NCBI RefSeq assembly: GCF_037975245.1
Contig: NC_092572.1
Location: 14,264,269 to 14,328,268 of the forward strand
DNA from: Apostichopus japonicus
Taxonomy: Eukaryota; Echinodermata; Holothuroidea; Aspidochirotida; Stichopodidae
Length of the DNA stretch: 64,000 nt
Reading direction: 5' to 3'
The position numbers and the translations under genes are program-made. The first letter of the stretch is position 1. Every line of letters begins with the position of its first letter. The notes under the pieces are model-generated. The model did no database searches. It was not told the DNA's origin and was given only the letters and a program-made list of their open reading frames with translations. Shown piece after piece: positions 25,001 through 38,974 of this stretch.

Positions 25001-28000
25001 GTAACCCTTCGTGAAATGTCAAATCATGCAAATCGAGGGTGCATTTAGTTATTCTTTTGATAAAGTTTGGCGAAGCAGTTAACCGTATCTTGTCGCCCTT
25101 AAAGAGGTCTTCCAGGATTTCTTTTTTAAACGACAAAATAGTGTGTATTTTGTAAGAAAAAGGTTACATTCAAATAATTTCAAATATGTATGTGTGACCG
25201 TGTCACATGACCACACATAGTATTCTTATTGTTATTTTTATTGAAAAAAGGACAGGAGTAATTGCTGATGAATATGCTGTTTTATAAACGTATACTTGCT
25301 TTCAACACCTTCGTTCTCAGATTCCGAACCGAATAATTTTGCAGTTGACTTATAGGCTGGGCTTAGAGTTTTTCCGTCACTCTGACGGAAGAATAGGTCT
25401 GTCAGAGGAAAACAAGGTTACAATGGTCACCTCCTTAAAATGATGTCATATTTTTTAACAATGCATGCGTATTTTCTTCACAAATTGAATACAATGAATT
25501 AACATATGATGAAATGAATATAACGTATACAAACAGCAACGAATTCATACTCTCCCCAAAGCAGGTGATCCAGATGTCAACATCTACTGGCTCGAAACAT
25601 TGCTTGTATCTGACCAAAGTTAAGATGAACTTGATAAACAGATGGGTCAAAATATCTTATACGAACTTATTCTTTTCTCTCCGCCAACTACCGTTAAATT
25701 TCTATTTGTATATAGACATACCAGCCGTTACTGGAAAGAGAAAATTTCTGAAAAATATTAAAGTCCAGGGAAGCTTTCGGGATTCTTCCACGGTGTTACC
25801 GTGAACGGTGCAAAAACTGATTAAGGAATACAAATGGGCAATGCAAATGAAATCACTTTTAAATGTCGATGTTTTATGTGTCATATTAATTACATGTTTA
25901 GTGAAATCATTCATATATTAACATGAACTATTAATAGCATTATGGGGAAGAGGTGTGGGATTTAGGACGTGTTTTTTGTGATTTGCACTTGACACAGATT
26001 TTTAAAATGTTTGCACACTAATCGTTGGCTTGCCCTCACTTCCCCTTCCACTTTGGGATTTCTGTTTCCCTGGTATGTGTTCCAGTGGTTCTTATCGGCG
26101 GATATTTGATTAATTTTATATTACCATGCAGCTCATGCTTACTTGAACGGCGTTAACTAACTTAAAAGTTAACATTAAGTCATATATGTTACTTTGTTAT
26201 GTCTTCCTTACAAAAAAAAGTGTTCTGAGGATGAGATATTGTACCCCATCGAACTTTTAATTTCCAAAATAGGGAATACAATTTCGGTCCACTTCACATC
26301 CTTTAAGGCGCTGTGCTGAAACTCGGTCGGTCCAACTGCAGGGTGGGTGGGAGGTGGGTTATCATAGACCGACACGATAACGAGGAACATACCATTTTCA
26401 AACTTGGGTTCAAAATGTAATGTATGTGTATATTAGGGTGTGAAAAACATTGTGCACGGTAATTTACCCTAGATATCTTCAAATCTGCTAGGTATGTGTA
26501 TCGGTATGGGGTGCCTTGCCTCCGTTACTTTCGACATTAAAGAATAAAAAGTAAAATACAGAAGAAAAAAAAAACAGCATGTTGCCAATATCAGCGTACG
26601 ACAAACTTGTCGAAAACAACAGACCCATGTGGGATATCATATCTTGCAATTTTGCATACTTTCATTTAAGACGCCAGTGGCCCCATGATATAAGGAGTTT
26701 AAACATGCCCAAACGTGGTAAGTATGTGCCCGGGAAGTCAAAGTGAAGTATCCAAAAGTCAGCATTGTGGACATTACATGTATGCCAAAAGCAAAATTAT
26801 AGCACGATCCTTTAAACATAGGTAGGTAAACACAGATATGTTTTTCAAGTACAAAAGGGTCAAATGTCAGAGAAGAAATTATTAAAAAACAACACTCTTG
26901 TTATTACAAATATAACAATTTAGTACCAATATGGTTAAACTCTAAAGCTGATACCACAGACTACATACGTTCTAATAGTGTTTTATGCAGAATGTCAAAT
27001 AGGTACAGGTCAACCTGTGCACTTATCAAAAGTCTGTAATTGGGTAATTGTGTAAGTTTTAAGTCAAGGAAAGTTTATTGATCAACAACATTGCTATGTA
27101 AATAACTAATGACACAATAATTTAAAGTTTTGCACTCACGAGGATTGTTTTGTACATTGTTTGTATGGTATTTTTTATTACATATAAACACACATTCGAG
27201 GATGAGATCTGAAATTCCATTAATTGCCTTCTTGTTGTTGTTTTTTTCCTTTTCTAAATGGATACAGAAATGGTCTTCTATTAAACACACACGTGTAGGC
27301 TATCTATTGCACTCAGATTTTAATCAGGAAGATAAGCCTAAATTACGTAAACAGTTCAGGTTGTAAAGACTTACCCATTTTTTCCGAAACTGTTAACTTA
27401 TCACAAACCAAATAACTTCCAGACCGTTCCTATTTGGGCTTTAAAAATTCTTTTAATCAAATTTTGAAGCCCTATAAGCTTACATTGTATATTTAAATAT
27501 GTTTTTCATTTTTTTGTTTTCGCACAGTCAGCTTTTACTTGTTTATCCAGCAAAATATCCAAACAGCTGTTTGCCTACTCATCGGTGTTCTAGTCATCAT
27601 TATTGTAATAACAGGGACTATTTGTCAAAGTAAGAATATTATTTTAATCGTTTACGAGTCTTTTAGAGAAGGATAAGAATTTTATTCCAAATCCAAGATA
27701 GCTGTTACTGTTGGCAATCGGATACGTTATCTGCAAGTGTCACTCCGTATAACAATATGTTTGTAATGGCGCGTGCGTGATAGCCTTTTTCGTGCTTCTT
27801 GACTTAAAATAACCAATTTACCCTTAACAATTTAACAATAACAATATACCCGTTGGTGATATTCTGATCAAAATCCATAGCAAACATATTTTTAATTATA
27901 GACATAAATATTATTATTATTATTTGTTATATTAATATTTCAAGATTTGCTTCATCATGATCATTCTGTTATTTTTTTTTTATGGCTGATATGATACATT

Positions 28001-31000
28001 TTTTATCCTGCTTTTTTAGGGCGCAATTCTGCACAACACTTCCGTCCTACAATCAGAAGGTATTGTACTTTTAATAGAACATAATTCTTTATGATAGACA
28101 CAAAACATTGTCTATGGTAAATTGTTCTGTAAAATTACATCTGACAGACATTGATAGAAAAAAAAAAGATTAATTGGATAATTAACTAAAGACACTGGAT
28201 TTTAGATTGATAAAACTGGACTATCACATCAACCTGGAATATTCACCGCCTCACCTGATTCATCGGTCAAAATCCTTGTCTATACTTCATTTGAAGTTTT
28301 GTATGGCTTGGTATAGATATATGTGTTTATAAATAAACGTAGGCTATGGAGTTTGTTAAATGATAGCATATAAAACGAAACAAATGAAATGGAAATTTAA
28401 TAATTAAAACATAAAAAAAATAGTTGTTAACCATGGATTAGTCACACTGACATTATAGGGCGGAGAAATGTCTATAACAATAGTTTTTATATAAATTAAA
28501 TTATGGAGATGTTAATATTACTCTTTTACAGATTGTATCTTTTCATGCTATATCGATTTCTAAATTTCTTTCTTGTAGTTAACGTTGTCATATTCTGGAA
28601 GTAACATATCATAATATAGAATCAAGAATTTCAACTCATATGTACCTTAAGTCTGCAATAAATATGGGAGTAGACCAAAACGATAGAAATGGGTTTCAAC
28701 ATATTTCATTGTTTCCGTGAAGAAACTGACTAATCAATATATATTGTCAATATTTTTTCACATATTTATATTATAGATACCGTGGAATAATTCGGAATTC
28801 CCTCCACTTTGGCAACGATTCCAATCCGATCCCTAATGTTCCCGACATTTGCCAAAATGTAGGACCGTTACCTCCAGATACAAGTAGTATGTGTACAACT
28901 ATTTTTTTATAGTTTCCTTGTAAATCATTTCATTTAATTTTTATTTTTATTTCACTAATCTTATTACTAGCTGGTACGAAATAAATCGGATTTATTATCA
29001 TTTTCGAAAATTTGCTGCTAATGAAACACAAGCATTAGACGTTCAGATAAGACAGGGGCTTACTTACTAACTTACTTACTTACTAACTTACACAAATGGC
29101 GGCGAACAAATATTATTTAAAATATGATATAAATATTGTGTATTAAACAAATATTTTCCAATAACGATGTTATTTAAAAGGGCGACAATGTGTTAAATTC
29201 CTTTGTGAGTATTCTGAATATTGCAAATACTTTCCTTAATGCAACGTCGCCTTCATCAGTTATTTTGAGAATTACCAGACGATTTGGGCAGATATTTTGT
29301 TTCATATTTAATTGAAGACTGCTTGTCAAAAACGCCTTTAGATTTCGCGCTATCATAACTGTTTTAGTCAAGCATTATATCGCCATGTCATTTAATGACT
29401 TAAGTTGTTTAATTCTCTGAAACGTACTTGTCTCAGATATGGCAGTAAGATATTAATATGTCTTGATCTACTACCATGACTTCCAAATAAAGAAAAAAAC
29501 TGAGTGTTTCTGAAGGTCGTGTAGCCCGCTAAGAAATGTCTTTCTCAAAGGGTAGACGTGTTTAAGGGCTGCTAAATGTGCAGTGGAATTTGATCCCAAG
29601 TAGTGAAATAGTATCAGAAAAGTGACATGTTGTCCAGAATACTTCTTCCATCACTTATTCTTAAACTACGTTCCTGAATTTGTTTATAATCGTTCTAATT
29701 TAAGAACATATAAGGGCATCTATCGTTACTGCTTTTTTATTTATATTTCCCAGCATAATTATAGTCATCATCCTTATATTCGAATTCGATTTCATATATC
29801 CTAACTGCATTGTTATCGTGCTAATTCTTCAATTAATGTTAATGACAGTGGAATTTTAAATGTATTTTATTTCGTTGCAGATATACCTGTTTCTGGCCGT
29901 GGCAACCGGGATGAATTACTTGAAACATATGAAGAGTGAGTTGCACCATTGGCTTTACCCATTCTGGTTTAATTTGATTAAACAATAATGTCCACTGAAC
30001 AAGAATGAGTTGATCAATTTCCCTGTCCTGCAAATAGCTGGTTTAATCTTTAGATGAACTCTAACATGTATTAATATTGGCATCTAGGACAATTAAAAGT
30101 AATTAAATTGATGTTGAGAGAAAGTTTCATTGTTGTTAAAATGTTGCTGTCTACTGTTAACATACAGACTCCCGGACAAAGGCGACAATGAAGAACATCT
30201 GGTCAATCCTCTCTTGTCCAGCGAAAGGGTAAACTATGCCGTTGTGCAAAAGAAAAGGTGATTCAAGTTATTTAATGTTTTCCGTATGTAACATATCAAA
30301 TGAATGGTCGACAGCATCATTCCGTGCTTAGTACTAATTTATGTTGTGTTCTAATGTTATGTTATCATGTTGCTAATGTTAAAGTGCAGAGCTTGACACA
30401 CAACGGAAACAAAGAAAGAATCAGATTCTGAAGGAAACACTTCTGCGGTGAACAGCATATATAATGACATGACATGAGTTATTTTTCCGTTATTGCCACC
30501 CCGATATAAAGTCTTATGAAACCTTGAAATGGACAAAGCGCATTTCCGACAATATACTAGTTCTACGTTCATGTTTCTCATTCACTCATCAGTGTATATT
30601 TTGAAGGCTTATCAACTGTGGATCCTTCCTGATAATGTTGAACCTACAATATTAAATCAAATCTGGTTCCATTTTAATTAACTGTATACATTCCTAAACA
30701 AAATGAGGATAGAAGACAAACATGTTTGTATATAAAAGACCCTAATAGAGAATGTATAACTATTTTTGGTGGAAAAAGCAAAACAAATGTAACATCTTTT
30801 GTGGCTGTTTTTGGTAACTATATAGAGAGAAATATATTTCTTTCATCCAAAATTTACATGCGATTTCCACTCAAAATTAAGTTTAAGAAAATGTTGATGT
30901 TTATATGCGGAATTCTATAACCTTGTAGTTTAACAGAAGTATTCATTTGGATGTTTACGTATGCAGGCTTTTTGCTACATTAAAAATTTGTTAACAGGAT

Positions 31001-32265
31001 TTGTTCTTTTTGTTTATTTAATTGATATCCAGTTTTGCGAGACATTTAGAGTGAGGCAGGAATTGCAAAATAGCAGCATTGAAGTATGTATATATTACTA
31101 CTATAGATATAAGCAACATAGCAACGTTTGTTTACTATTTGTCATTGAATTACATGTTTCTTAAACTCTCTTTCATAACGTCTGAAAAAAAGCACAAGAA
31201 TTGATCAGCAAACAGAGATGAAGAATGAAAATAATGATGTTACATTCAACCAGTGTGAAGAATCAGCGAGTTACTCCGTTTTGCGACCCAAATGTTAACG
31301 TTCCATATGCAAATATATTTCATAAAGAAGTTATTTACTTTAAAGCCACATGCTATGTTGGGTTGTTAATTTGTATCATTCCTACAAAGGTATGCGACAT
31401 TATGTACTTTTATAAATAATTTCATCTTCTGGCGACATGCGCATAGAAATAGAAATTCAACCTATTAATTTAATATTAGGCCATGCACTTGCAACAATCA
31501 ACTGATGGATTCTGTAGTTAATGGTATTTTTGGGGGGCCGTATTTCCTTAATTATTAGTAACAAAAAACTCTTCCAATAACTTCAGACATTTCTAGGATA
31601 ATGTAACATGTACATGGTAAGTCTACATCACATACTATTTCTTTCTAATTGACAAGTTCAATGGTTCCTCTGTAGCTAATTGTTAACATGCAATAAGTGA
31701 ACACATACACAGGCTTGGCTTGTTATGTGTAGTGAGCATGTACCAAACGTTATGTAGACAAAGAAAAAAAGACATTGCATATTCGTGTTTCAAGAGCCCG
31801 CTAAGCAACGGTTGTTGCAGCTTATTATACATTATTTGATACAAGAGCTAAAGGCACGGCACAATAACTTTAATATCATACAAGATAAAGAATAGAATAA
31901 ACATGCCATGCTTATGTAAATACAGACACATACCAGTAAAGTCTCCTTTTCGTTTTAATAATCAAGTAGTTCAAAGTCCAGTCTTGATAAGCTTAAGTGT
32001 TGGCAGTTTCGTTTTAGCGATATGTGAATATGTTATTGCAGCTGCATATACCATTGTACCTCTTTGTTAGTTAAAACGAAATTCTGTCTTCATTTACGAC
32101 AAATTCTGTCTTAAAGAGGTAAGGATATTATCAATCAATATTATAATTAATATAAATATAAATGCTATTATTATGTTATTATTATTGTTATTATTATTAC
32201 GTTTTGTGAGATAAGGTGAATTCATTTCCTCTCTTTGTTTCAGAGTGCTACAACCTTTTCCTTAA
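22049..32265 (+). CDS. Ig-superfamily type I receptor, four Ig domains, tyrosine-motif tail
   Basis: Exons: 22049-22127 (signal peptide), 22315-22635, 22848-23129, 23278-23601, 24310-24612 (four Ig domains, each a phase 1-1 exon), 27528-27629 (TM), 28020-28059, 28777-28886, 29881-29935, 30168-30257, 32244-32265 (TAA). The sum is 1728 nt, 575 aa, in frame throughout. The start gives MSLKWRRVY and a hydrophobic leader. Ig1 has KIICSF, VVQWSH and AGGYKC. Ig2 has SATCCVEF, YLWSID and LECTIA. Ig3 has NITCVYDGFPPP and LRCFASN. Ig4 has ITITCASYGRP and TGEYRCHANN. Many N-x-S/T sites are present. TM helix: TAVCLLIGVLVIIIVITGTI. The tail carries YEEL (across the 29935/30168 junction) and VNYAVV, the latter matching the ITIM consensus. 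Likely a cell-surface recognition or adhesion receptor (inference); ligand unknown. An alternative last exon is possible at 31193-31298. Confidence 0.83.
31193..31298 (+). CDS. Candidate alternative 3' exon of the four-Ig receptor
   Basis: After an AG at 31191-31192, and in the phase left by exon 30168-30257, the frame is open to TAA at 31298. It encodes an acidic, Asn-rich tail ending SASYSVLRPKC. YSVL is a YxxL motif like those of immunoreceptor tails. The acceptor is weak (run of A before AG). It would give a longer tail than the exon at 32244. Confidence 0.3.
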
Positions 32266-32698
32266 AGCCACGCTCATCATATAATATTTATGTTTCACGC
32301 AATCTAAAATGAACGGAATAATGGTAGTAAGGAATCCCTGTATAGATTTTCAAATTTCCAGCCTTTTGCTAAATTTAATTGGATGAAAGTAATCAATACC
32401 ACATGTACATGAACATATATTGTATATTTATTCTTGCAACTTAAAGCCAAGCCTGTTCCCCTACATCCAGGAAAGCTCTAAAGTACTATTACTTTACTTA
32501 TCTTAGTTGCATCCATTACATGTTTGTGTGTATTTGATGTATATGACAATTATTGTGGAATATCTTTTTTTCACTCAGTGATATGTTTTGTTCAACCCTA
32601 TGGATTTAAGTTTGCTTCTTTTAAATGTTCATGTATAATCATTTTGTGGTCAAAATCTATATATGTTCTTTTAAAGGATGATAACACAAAAATGAATT

Positions 32699-32704
32699 AA
32701 TAAA
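32699..32704 (+). promoter_or_regulatory. Candidate polyadenylation signal of the four-Ig receptor
   Basis: AATAAA about 430 nt after the TAA at 32265, with no other gene in between. Confidence 0.35.
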
Positions 32705-32889
32705 TGAATGGTTGTATGTATGGATTGACAGATTGATAAAGGAATGAATGATTTCTATTAAGGTGTCGTTTATAAAAGAGACGAAAACGGGGTCTGTGGG
32801 AGAGAGATGGGTATGTCGAGACGTTTCACAATCGCTGTGGATGTTTTGTATACATACAAATACAGCGTTAGTTTGTAACAGTGATTAGC

Positions 32890-33090
32890 ATTCGCTGCAT
32901 TCGTATGTATATGTGATCTTCCCGCAAGCAGGAACTCGCGAAAGAAGCCATGGAGGCTTGTAGACTCGCAAGCTGACCGAAGCCAATCTCTCGGCACACA
33001 TCCATTTAACGTCCATGTCGGGAAGTTGTTATTGAACAACACCCTTGCCAGACGACACACATTGCTGTCGGCGGGGAATCGAACCGGGGA
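32890..33090 (-). repeat. SINE-like interspersed repeat, copy 1
   Basis: Contains GATCTTCCCGCAAGCAGGAA, CTCGCGAAAGAAGCCATGG, AAGCTGACCGAAG and TTTAACGTCCATG, shared with a second copy near 35850. On the minus strand GGTTCGATTCC matches a pol III box B; I see no convincing box A. Confidence 0.5.
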
Positions 33091-35844
33091 TCTCATGACT
33101 GTCCAGAACAGTCTGTCCTGTCCAATTCTGTCCAGAGCAGTCTTTCATCACAGCATTGATTCATTAGCAAAAAGCGCATAACACTTGGTCAAAGTACAAG
33201 ACTTATCGGCTATGTCTAGAGTTAGCCTAACATACTTGATAACAAAAAGATAAACAGTGTTGAAGGTTACAAAACGTATTTTTTATTTATATTGAGAGAA
33301 CAATGATCTAATGTGGAAGGCAAACAAGAAACTCAACGAGATCGCCGCACATGGACGCGTTATTTTAAATTGGCAAAATGCACCCCAATAGTATTTTTCT
33401 CCCCATTAGTATATTAAAAAGAGCCGTCTGTTTTACATTTCTGAACTATGTAGTCTTTTTAAGCAACTCCTTCAAGAATGATGGGTAATTTTACTGGCAA
33501 ACAATTCCATCCTGCGAGTATATAGATACACGTGTGATCCGTGGTGGCACCGCAATAGCACCAATGAGTAACGTGTATTACATCTGGCCTTTAAGATCCT
33601 TTCAGTTACCTTAACAAGACTTCGGACAAGTAAAACTATAACAAAATATATATTAATATATTAAACTATGTCGAAAAACTGAAACAATACGGAAAAACAA
33701 AGAAAGGACACGCTCAATATCATGTTTAGTCCCGGAACCAGATACAAATTTGTCAGCTAAGGCTTTGGTGAAATAGTACAGTATAGCCTTTCATTAAATC
33801 ATTGATGTATTATACCTAGGTTTGATTAGCACTGTAGGCCGCATTTGGTATTTTTGTACACCTTCCTGTGTCTACATGTTGATATAAATAACAAGCTTTT
33901 CAAAGTACTATACAATAACTCTTTGTGACTAAATTGATCAATTCTCTTTCGTGAAATAAATGTTCGTGTTCTCATTAAGTAGTTTACCAAGTATAAATTT
34001 ATGACATGCCCTGTACAAAAAGGTAGATATTGTACTCAGGGCAAATTTTAATGGGTAATTTATACTAAACCATACCCACCCCCCACCCCCACCGCCTCTC
34101 CTCGCTGTATATAATACTCCGATGGAAATTTAATTGTCACATCACCTTTAATGATTAATGATCGCTGTTATTCCTCTGTCAGAGATTAATGTGAAGATAG
34201 TTTAAGGAATTAGGGATAACCATTTAATAAATGCTATATATACTAAATATAACTCATCGAAACTATTATTCAAATGCTTATCGAAATTTGAAGTAATTAA
34301 TAATTAAATTACTCAATTGACGATATCTTTGATGTTTGCCACTTTTATTTCCATTCTCATTTAAGTTCTACAATCTCCATGTTCATTATCAATAAAAAAT
34401 GTATTGATCTAACTTTACTTACCGAATCTACTAGATTATATATAGGTTAAAGTACCACTAGTCTTGATGACTCAGTATCGCAAAAAAACAAAAAACAGAT
34501 TAAGATATCTTGAGAGTTCAACGGCCAACTTTTAACAATCTTCTTTCTGTTTTGAAAAAAAAACAAACAGAAAGAAAATTTATATGATGATGATAAATTG
34601 ATATGGTGATTTATATACAATATTAAGTACTCCATAACGCAGATGCCAAATCGTTAGGTTTCTTGTTAGCGGCGACCTAATTCAACAAATACAAACTTAC
34701 TTCAAGAACTTAAGTCATTATTTGTAAGTACAACGTTCAAAACTATTGCAAACGAATGAAACCTACACTCAGTTAGTTATTAAGATCTATAAGTGATTAC
34801 AAAACAACAGGATATGCATAAGAGTCTATTCAACAAAGGACTAAAGTGCACGTCATAAAGCATAGATTTTAACCCGTTGTTTCACTTTACAGCACATTAT
34901 TGGTTGTTAGAATCCTTCTGCAGCTTCTCGACCGGTTGGCTATGTGTAGTATCTGTTGTTTCCTAAGGGAATCGTGATACATATTTGCAAATGTACACAC
35001 AGTCACATTCTTTATGCAAGGGTACTGGGATTGAGAGTGGATCAGTAGTGTTGTAGTTTGTCGTTCGTGCCAAAGCTATTTTTTTGCCGAGGTGAGAGGG
35101 GGGGGGGGGGGGATGACAGTCTTTCTAAAACATTTATAATTAGAGCCAATTTGATTAAAGAAAAGCAATTGAAAATATTATCAAATCATAAGAGTAGTAC
35201 TTTTCCATTGAGCAAATTTCAGGTAAAATTTATTTTCTAACCTAATTGACAAAATGAAAGAGTTTCCTATAAAGCGTAATGGATAGTTGCTCCTTGTGAA
35301 TGTTTTACTTGGAGTTGCCAATCTGTAGCTGGTAAATACGTTAATCTCAGTTTAGGTTAACTTTGTGTGAAGGTGCCTCTCCAGTGGAACCAATAATTCA
35401 TATCCGCACTGTTCACTATCCACACAGAACATAGGGCAGATTTATTAGGAATATCACAGATTGATCTATAGCATAGTAAGTGTGAGAATCCGTATTTTCT
35501 AAAGTAATTGCAAAAAGAACAACATTTTTTAATACGTCTGATCTTTGTGAACCTGAAGTTCAAATGTTGTAAAAGTCTTGGAGTAGAGGAAATGAGGCGG
35601 ACATAAAGTCCGGTGGCTCTTCATAGACACTGCCCTCTTTTGATCTTGATCTCTGCCTTATTTGCATATTAATATACATGGCGCCACCAAACAAAAGCGT
35701 TAAAATATAAACTACTGCTTAATTATTTGTGTATTTTGTCCACAACACCCTGGCAGTTGGAAGCAACTGATTGTTGCTCCACATTCAGTAAATCACTATA
35801 GTAGAAATTGGAAATTGCACTGAATGTGTTGTACGTATGTATGC

Positions 35845-35985
35845 ATTTTAGATCTTCCTGCAAGCAGGAACTCGCGAAGAAGCTATAATTGGCTTATCAA
35901 AGCAGCAAGCTGACCGAAGTCAGTCTCTTAGATTCATATTTAACGTCCATGAAGGCACTGGCGTTAAGCAATGAGCTAACACTCT
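35845..35985. repeat. SINE-like interspersed repeat, copy 2
   Basis: Shares ATCTTCCTGCAAGCAGGAAC, CTCGCGAAGAAGC, AGCTGACCGAAGTCAGTCTC and TTTAACGTCCATGA with the copy at 32890-33090. It lacks the box-B-like end. Confidence 0.5.
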
Positions 35986-36265
35986 TGTAAGAATATTACT
36001 ACAAGTAACATAGACATAGTAAGATGCTGGTAACACATGTTGTTCTGTTGCAGTCAATCAGGTCAGGTAACATGTACCTTTGGTTAAGATTGTTTGGCTT
36101 ATTTGGGCAAATGTAAGTACAATAGTATAACTACTTTCAGTTGTTGTTTTTAAAAATACAATTTGGTATGCAGTGATTTAATCTATGTAACTTTGCCTCT
36201 TTCATATTTTGTTTTGTTTTTATGTTCACAGTGAGAAGTGACAAGCATAACTACATAATAAAAAG

Positions 36266-38974
36266 ATGGACACTGCAACGGTATTATGTATTGTGGGTCT
36301 TCTTCTGCGTATTTCTGGTGAGCTTTTAAACTAATTTTATATAATAACTTAATAATAGCAAGAGGGCATTCCATGGACTTGCATATGGACTTGCATATCC
36401 CATTCCCAAATAACACTGATTTCAAATTACAAAGTTTTTAATAACTGTTTTAATCTGGCAATATCGTTTTTGGAGTTAACAAGAATAAGCCGTTTGTGAG
36501 CCCTACACCGAGCAAGTCCAGAATCATACCTTTAGATGATACAATTTTTGTGAAATGTTCTATACACACACACACACACACACAGGACCAGGCCAGGCAC
36601 AGTACTGTACTTAGTTCCATAGTTTTAGTAATCATTTGCCCAGGCTTAATATAACAATAAGCTTCAGGTTAGTGTGCTACAGCTAGATCTATGTTTATTA
36701 TAGGCTAGGTATATGATCCTCATTTTCAATAGGCGGACTGGATACTGGTATATAAATACATGTGGCATTTAACCACGTGACCTTTGATCTCCGTTTTCAA
36801 ATCAATTACATATTTGATAGCATTTACCAAACGCACACACGGACACGTTTTGACCCCTCCCTCGATCATTTACTTCCGTTAACCATGGGGTACTCTACCA
36901 TGCGTGACCCCTGAGACTAGCTACTCAGGAAAATTATTCATAACAATGGTAATTGTTGCTATGGCAACTGAAGCAGCTGTATATGGCCCAACTGACAAAC
37001 CAACTACAATATATTATCCTGCCTATTGGATCGATGAGATCATAATTAAGTTAAAGTTAAATGAGTAATGTTATGAACATATATGATATGGAAATTTATG
37101 AAAGCAACCATCATCAATAGCTTGCATCTGGTTTTCGTGATGGAGTGTTATAAATAAGTCTTCCGTAATTGGCCATACACATAAAATTAATTCATTACTC
37201 CCCCATATCTGGTCCTCTATTCATACATCAATGTTGATTCCACAATTCGAGTTTCCATAAGATGGTTCCATAATAATACACAGATGATTAATAAATGATA
37301 TTACAGTCTGAGGGAATGACGTTACGATCTACATTAGGTTCACAACCGACGTACTCAACATTTAAATTTCAACGTGTATATTGAGTTGGTATTACGTTTG
37401 TTTCTAGTCGCAGTACCTACCCATTCATGGGATGAATCCGACCTCTCAACGGCTTCAGTAGTGGTGAAAGAAGGGGAATCTGCGGAAATATCTTGCATGT
37501 TGAAGGAAAGCAACGTTGCATATTTTTGGTTAAAAGGCGGATCTCTCGAAAATAGCACTGTAGTTGCCTCTTTCATCAGCGGCATAACTATAAACGACCC
37601 TGACGACCCTTTCACTGTAACAGAAAATGGAACCCTTATCATAAAGAAAGTAAGCCGTAATGATGAAGGAAATTATATATGCAGAGTTTCTTCGGAAGAG
37701 ATCAGTTGTCATGGTGACGTTTTTGTATTTGTACAAGGTAAGTTCACTGAATTATCATTTAAAGTGGTCAACGGGACAACGGAATCACAATATTACTTAA
37801 TGTAATAAGTTTGTTATCTTAATTTATACTCTAAACGCAAAAAGTTTGACGTTTCATTTTTTTGAAGAATTCACATGAATATGGTTGTGTCTAAATATGT
37901 AGCAAAAGGGATGTAACATATAATGTTTAGCATATGTTTTAATATGTGCAATTATTGTTTTATAAGATCTAAACAGGGTGAACAAAAGCTATACAGATAT
38001 TGTAGTGTGTTAATTACATAATATAACACTTATAAAAATGCAAGCAACTGTGTAGGCCAAGCTGTCATCGTAGCAATATGTTACAAACAGAACGATATAT
38101 TTGATGTCATATTTGCAAGCACTTTACAAAGTTTTCGTGGTTTAATGAAACATTTCAGACAATCAGCTCATAATCCCATCATTTCAATAGCTACAAACTT
38201 TGCATTTTCCTATAAAAAGAAAGAAAGAAAAACGAAATACAATATTACGGTTAGTAACGGTGCCTGTAATATCACAACCAATGCTATGTGGAATGAAGCC
38301 GGTGCGTAATTTTTGCCCCAGAACTCCCACACCAATGTTTATCTTCAAAGATGCTAGACTTCAGTTGTGATTATTTTATATTTAGCTGTCCTTCAAGACT
38401 TTCAGCTTACAATTGAATATTGCGAGCCGGAGAACAGTTGTGTGATCAGCACTGAATCCACGAAACCAACATCGTTGACATGTAAAGCCACCAATGCGTC
38501 ACCATCGATGAAATTAAAATGGTTTAATGGATCTCGTGAGATAAAGGATAACATCGAAGAAAACAGTTTAACAAAAGGGACATCTATAGAAATCTCAAGT
38601 ACAATAAAAGACGTCTACAAAGCTCCTTCTACGTTAACATGTCAAGCTGTAGATTTCAAGACAAGCAATGACGATGGAATGTTTGCTCATGTCCAATTCC
38701 GTACTTCTGGTAAGGAGTTCAATCAATATGATATTATCTTATCTCGACTTTCTACGTTATAGCATTCAATCGAATTTGTAATTGTACTCTTTAGTTGCCT
38801 TGCTTAGTTCAATGTTGATCCAATTCCTTTTAATTCCATTCTAATGTCATATTTTTTTCATTGTCTTCACATCCCCAGTTGCAGCTGCAGACATATCTCC
38901 AGGGTGGATTGTGACCGCCATTTTGTTTATTATAGGATTTGTAATTTTGTTTCTTATAGTTATCTTCATCACAG
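36266..38974 (+). other. Ectodomain and TM part of the Ig-kinesin gene
   Basis: Leader MDTATVLCIVGLLLRISG (residues 1-18), start in a good context (AAAAGATGG). Ig1, about residues 18-127: AEISCMLKE, AYFWLKGG, then GTLIIKKVSRNDEGNYICRV, a V-type pattern. Ig2, about 128-235: PTSLTCKATNASPSMKLKWF and STLTCQAVD, C2-like. TM, about 236-267: WIVTAILFIIGFVILFLIVI. The Ig1 acceptor could be TAG at 37405-37407 or CAG six bases on; both keep frame. Confidence 0.85.

Larger units (their letters stand above)
32266..36265. other. Intergenic between the two complete receptor genes
   Basis: Contains the 3' region of the four-Ig receptor, two SINE-like repeats and a G-run at 35098-35113. A TTCACAG just before the start codon of the next gene (36225-36231) could be a 5' UTR splice acceptor. 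No other coding signal seen. Confidence 0.5.

Noticed and set aside
36563-36583. Short (AC)n run in the first intron of the Ig-kinesin gene
   Set aside because: Ordinary short microsatellite without further interest.
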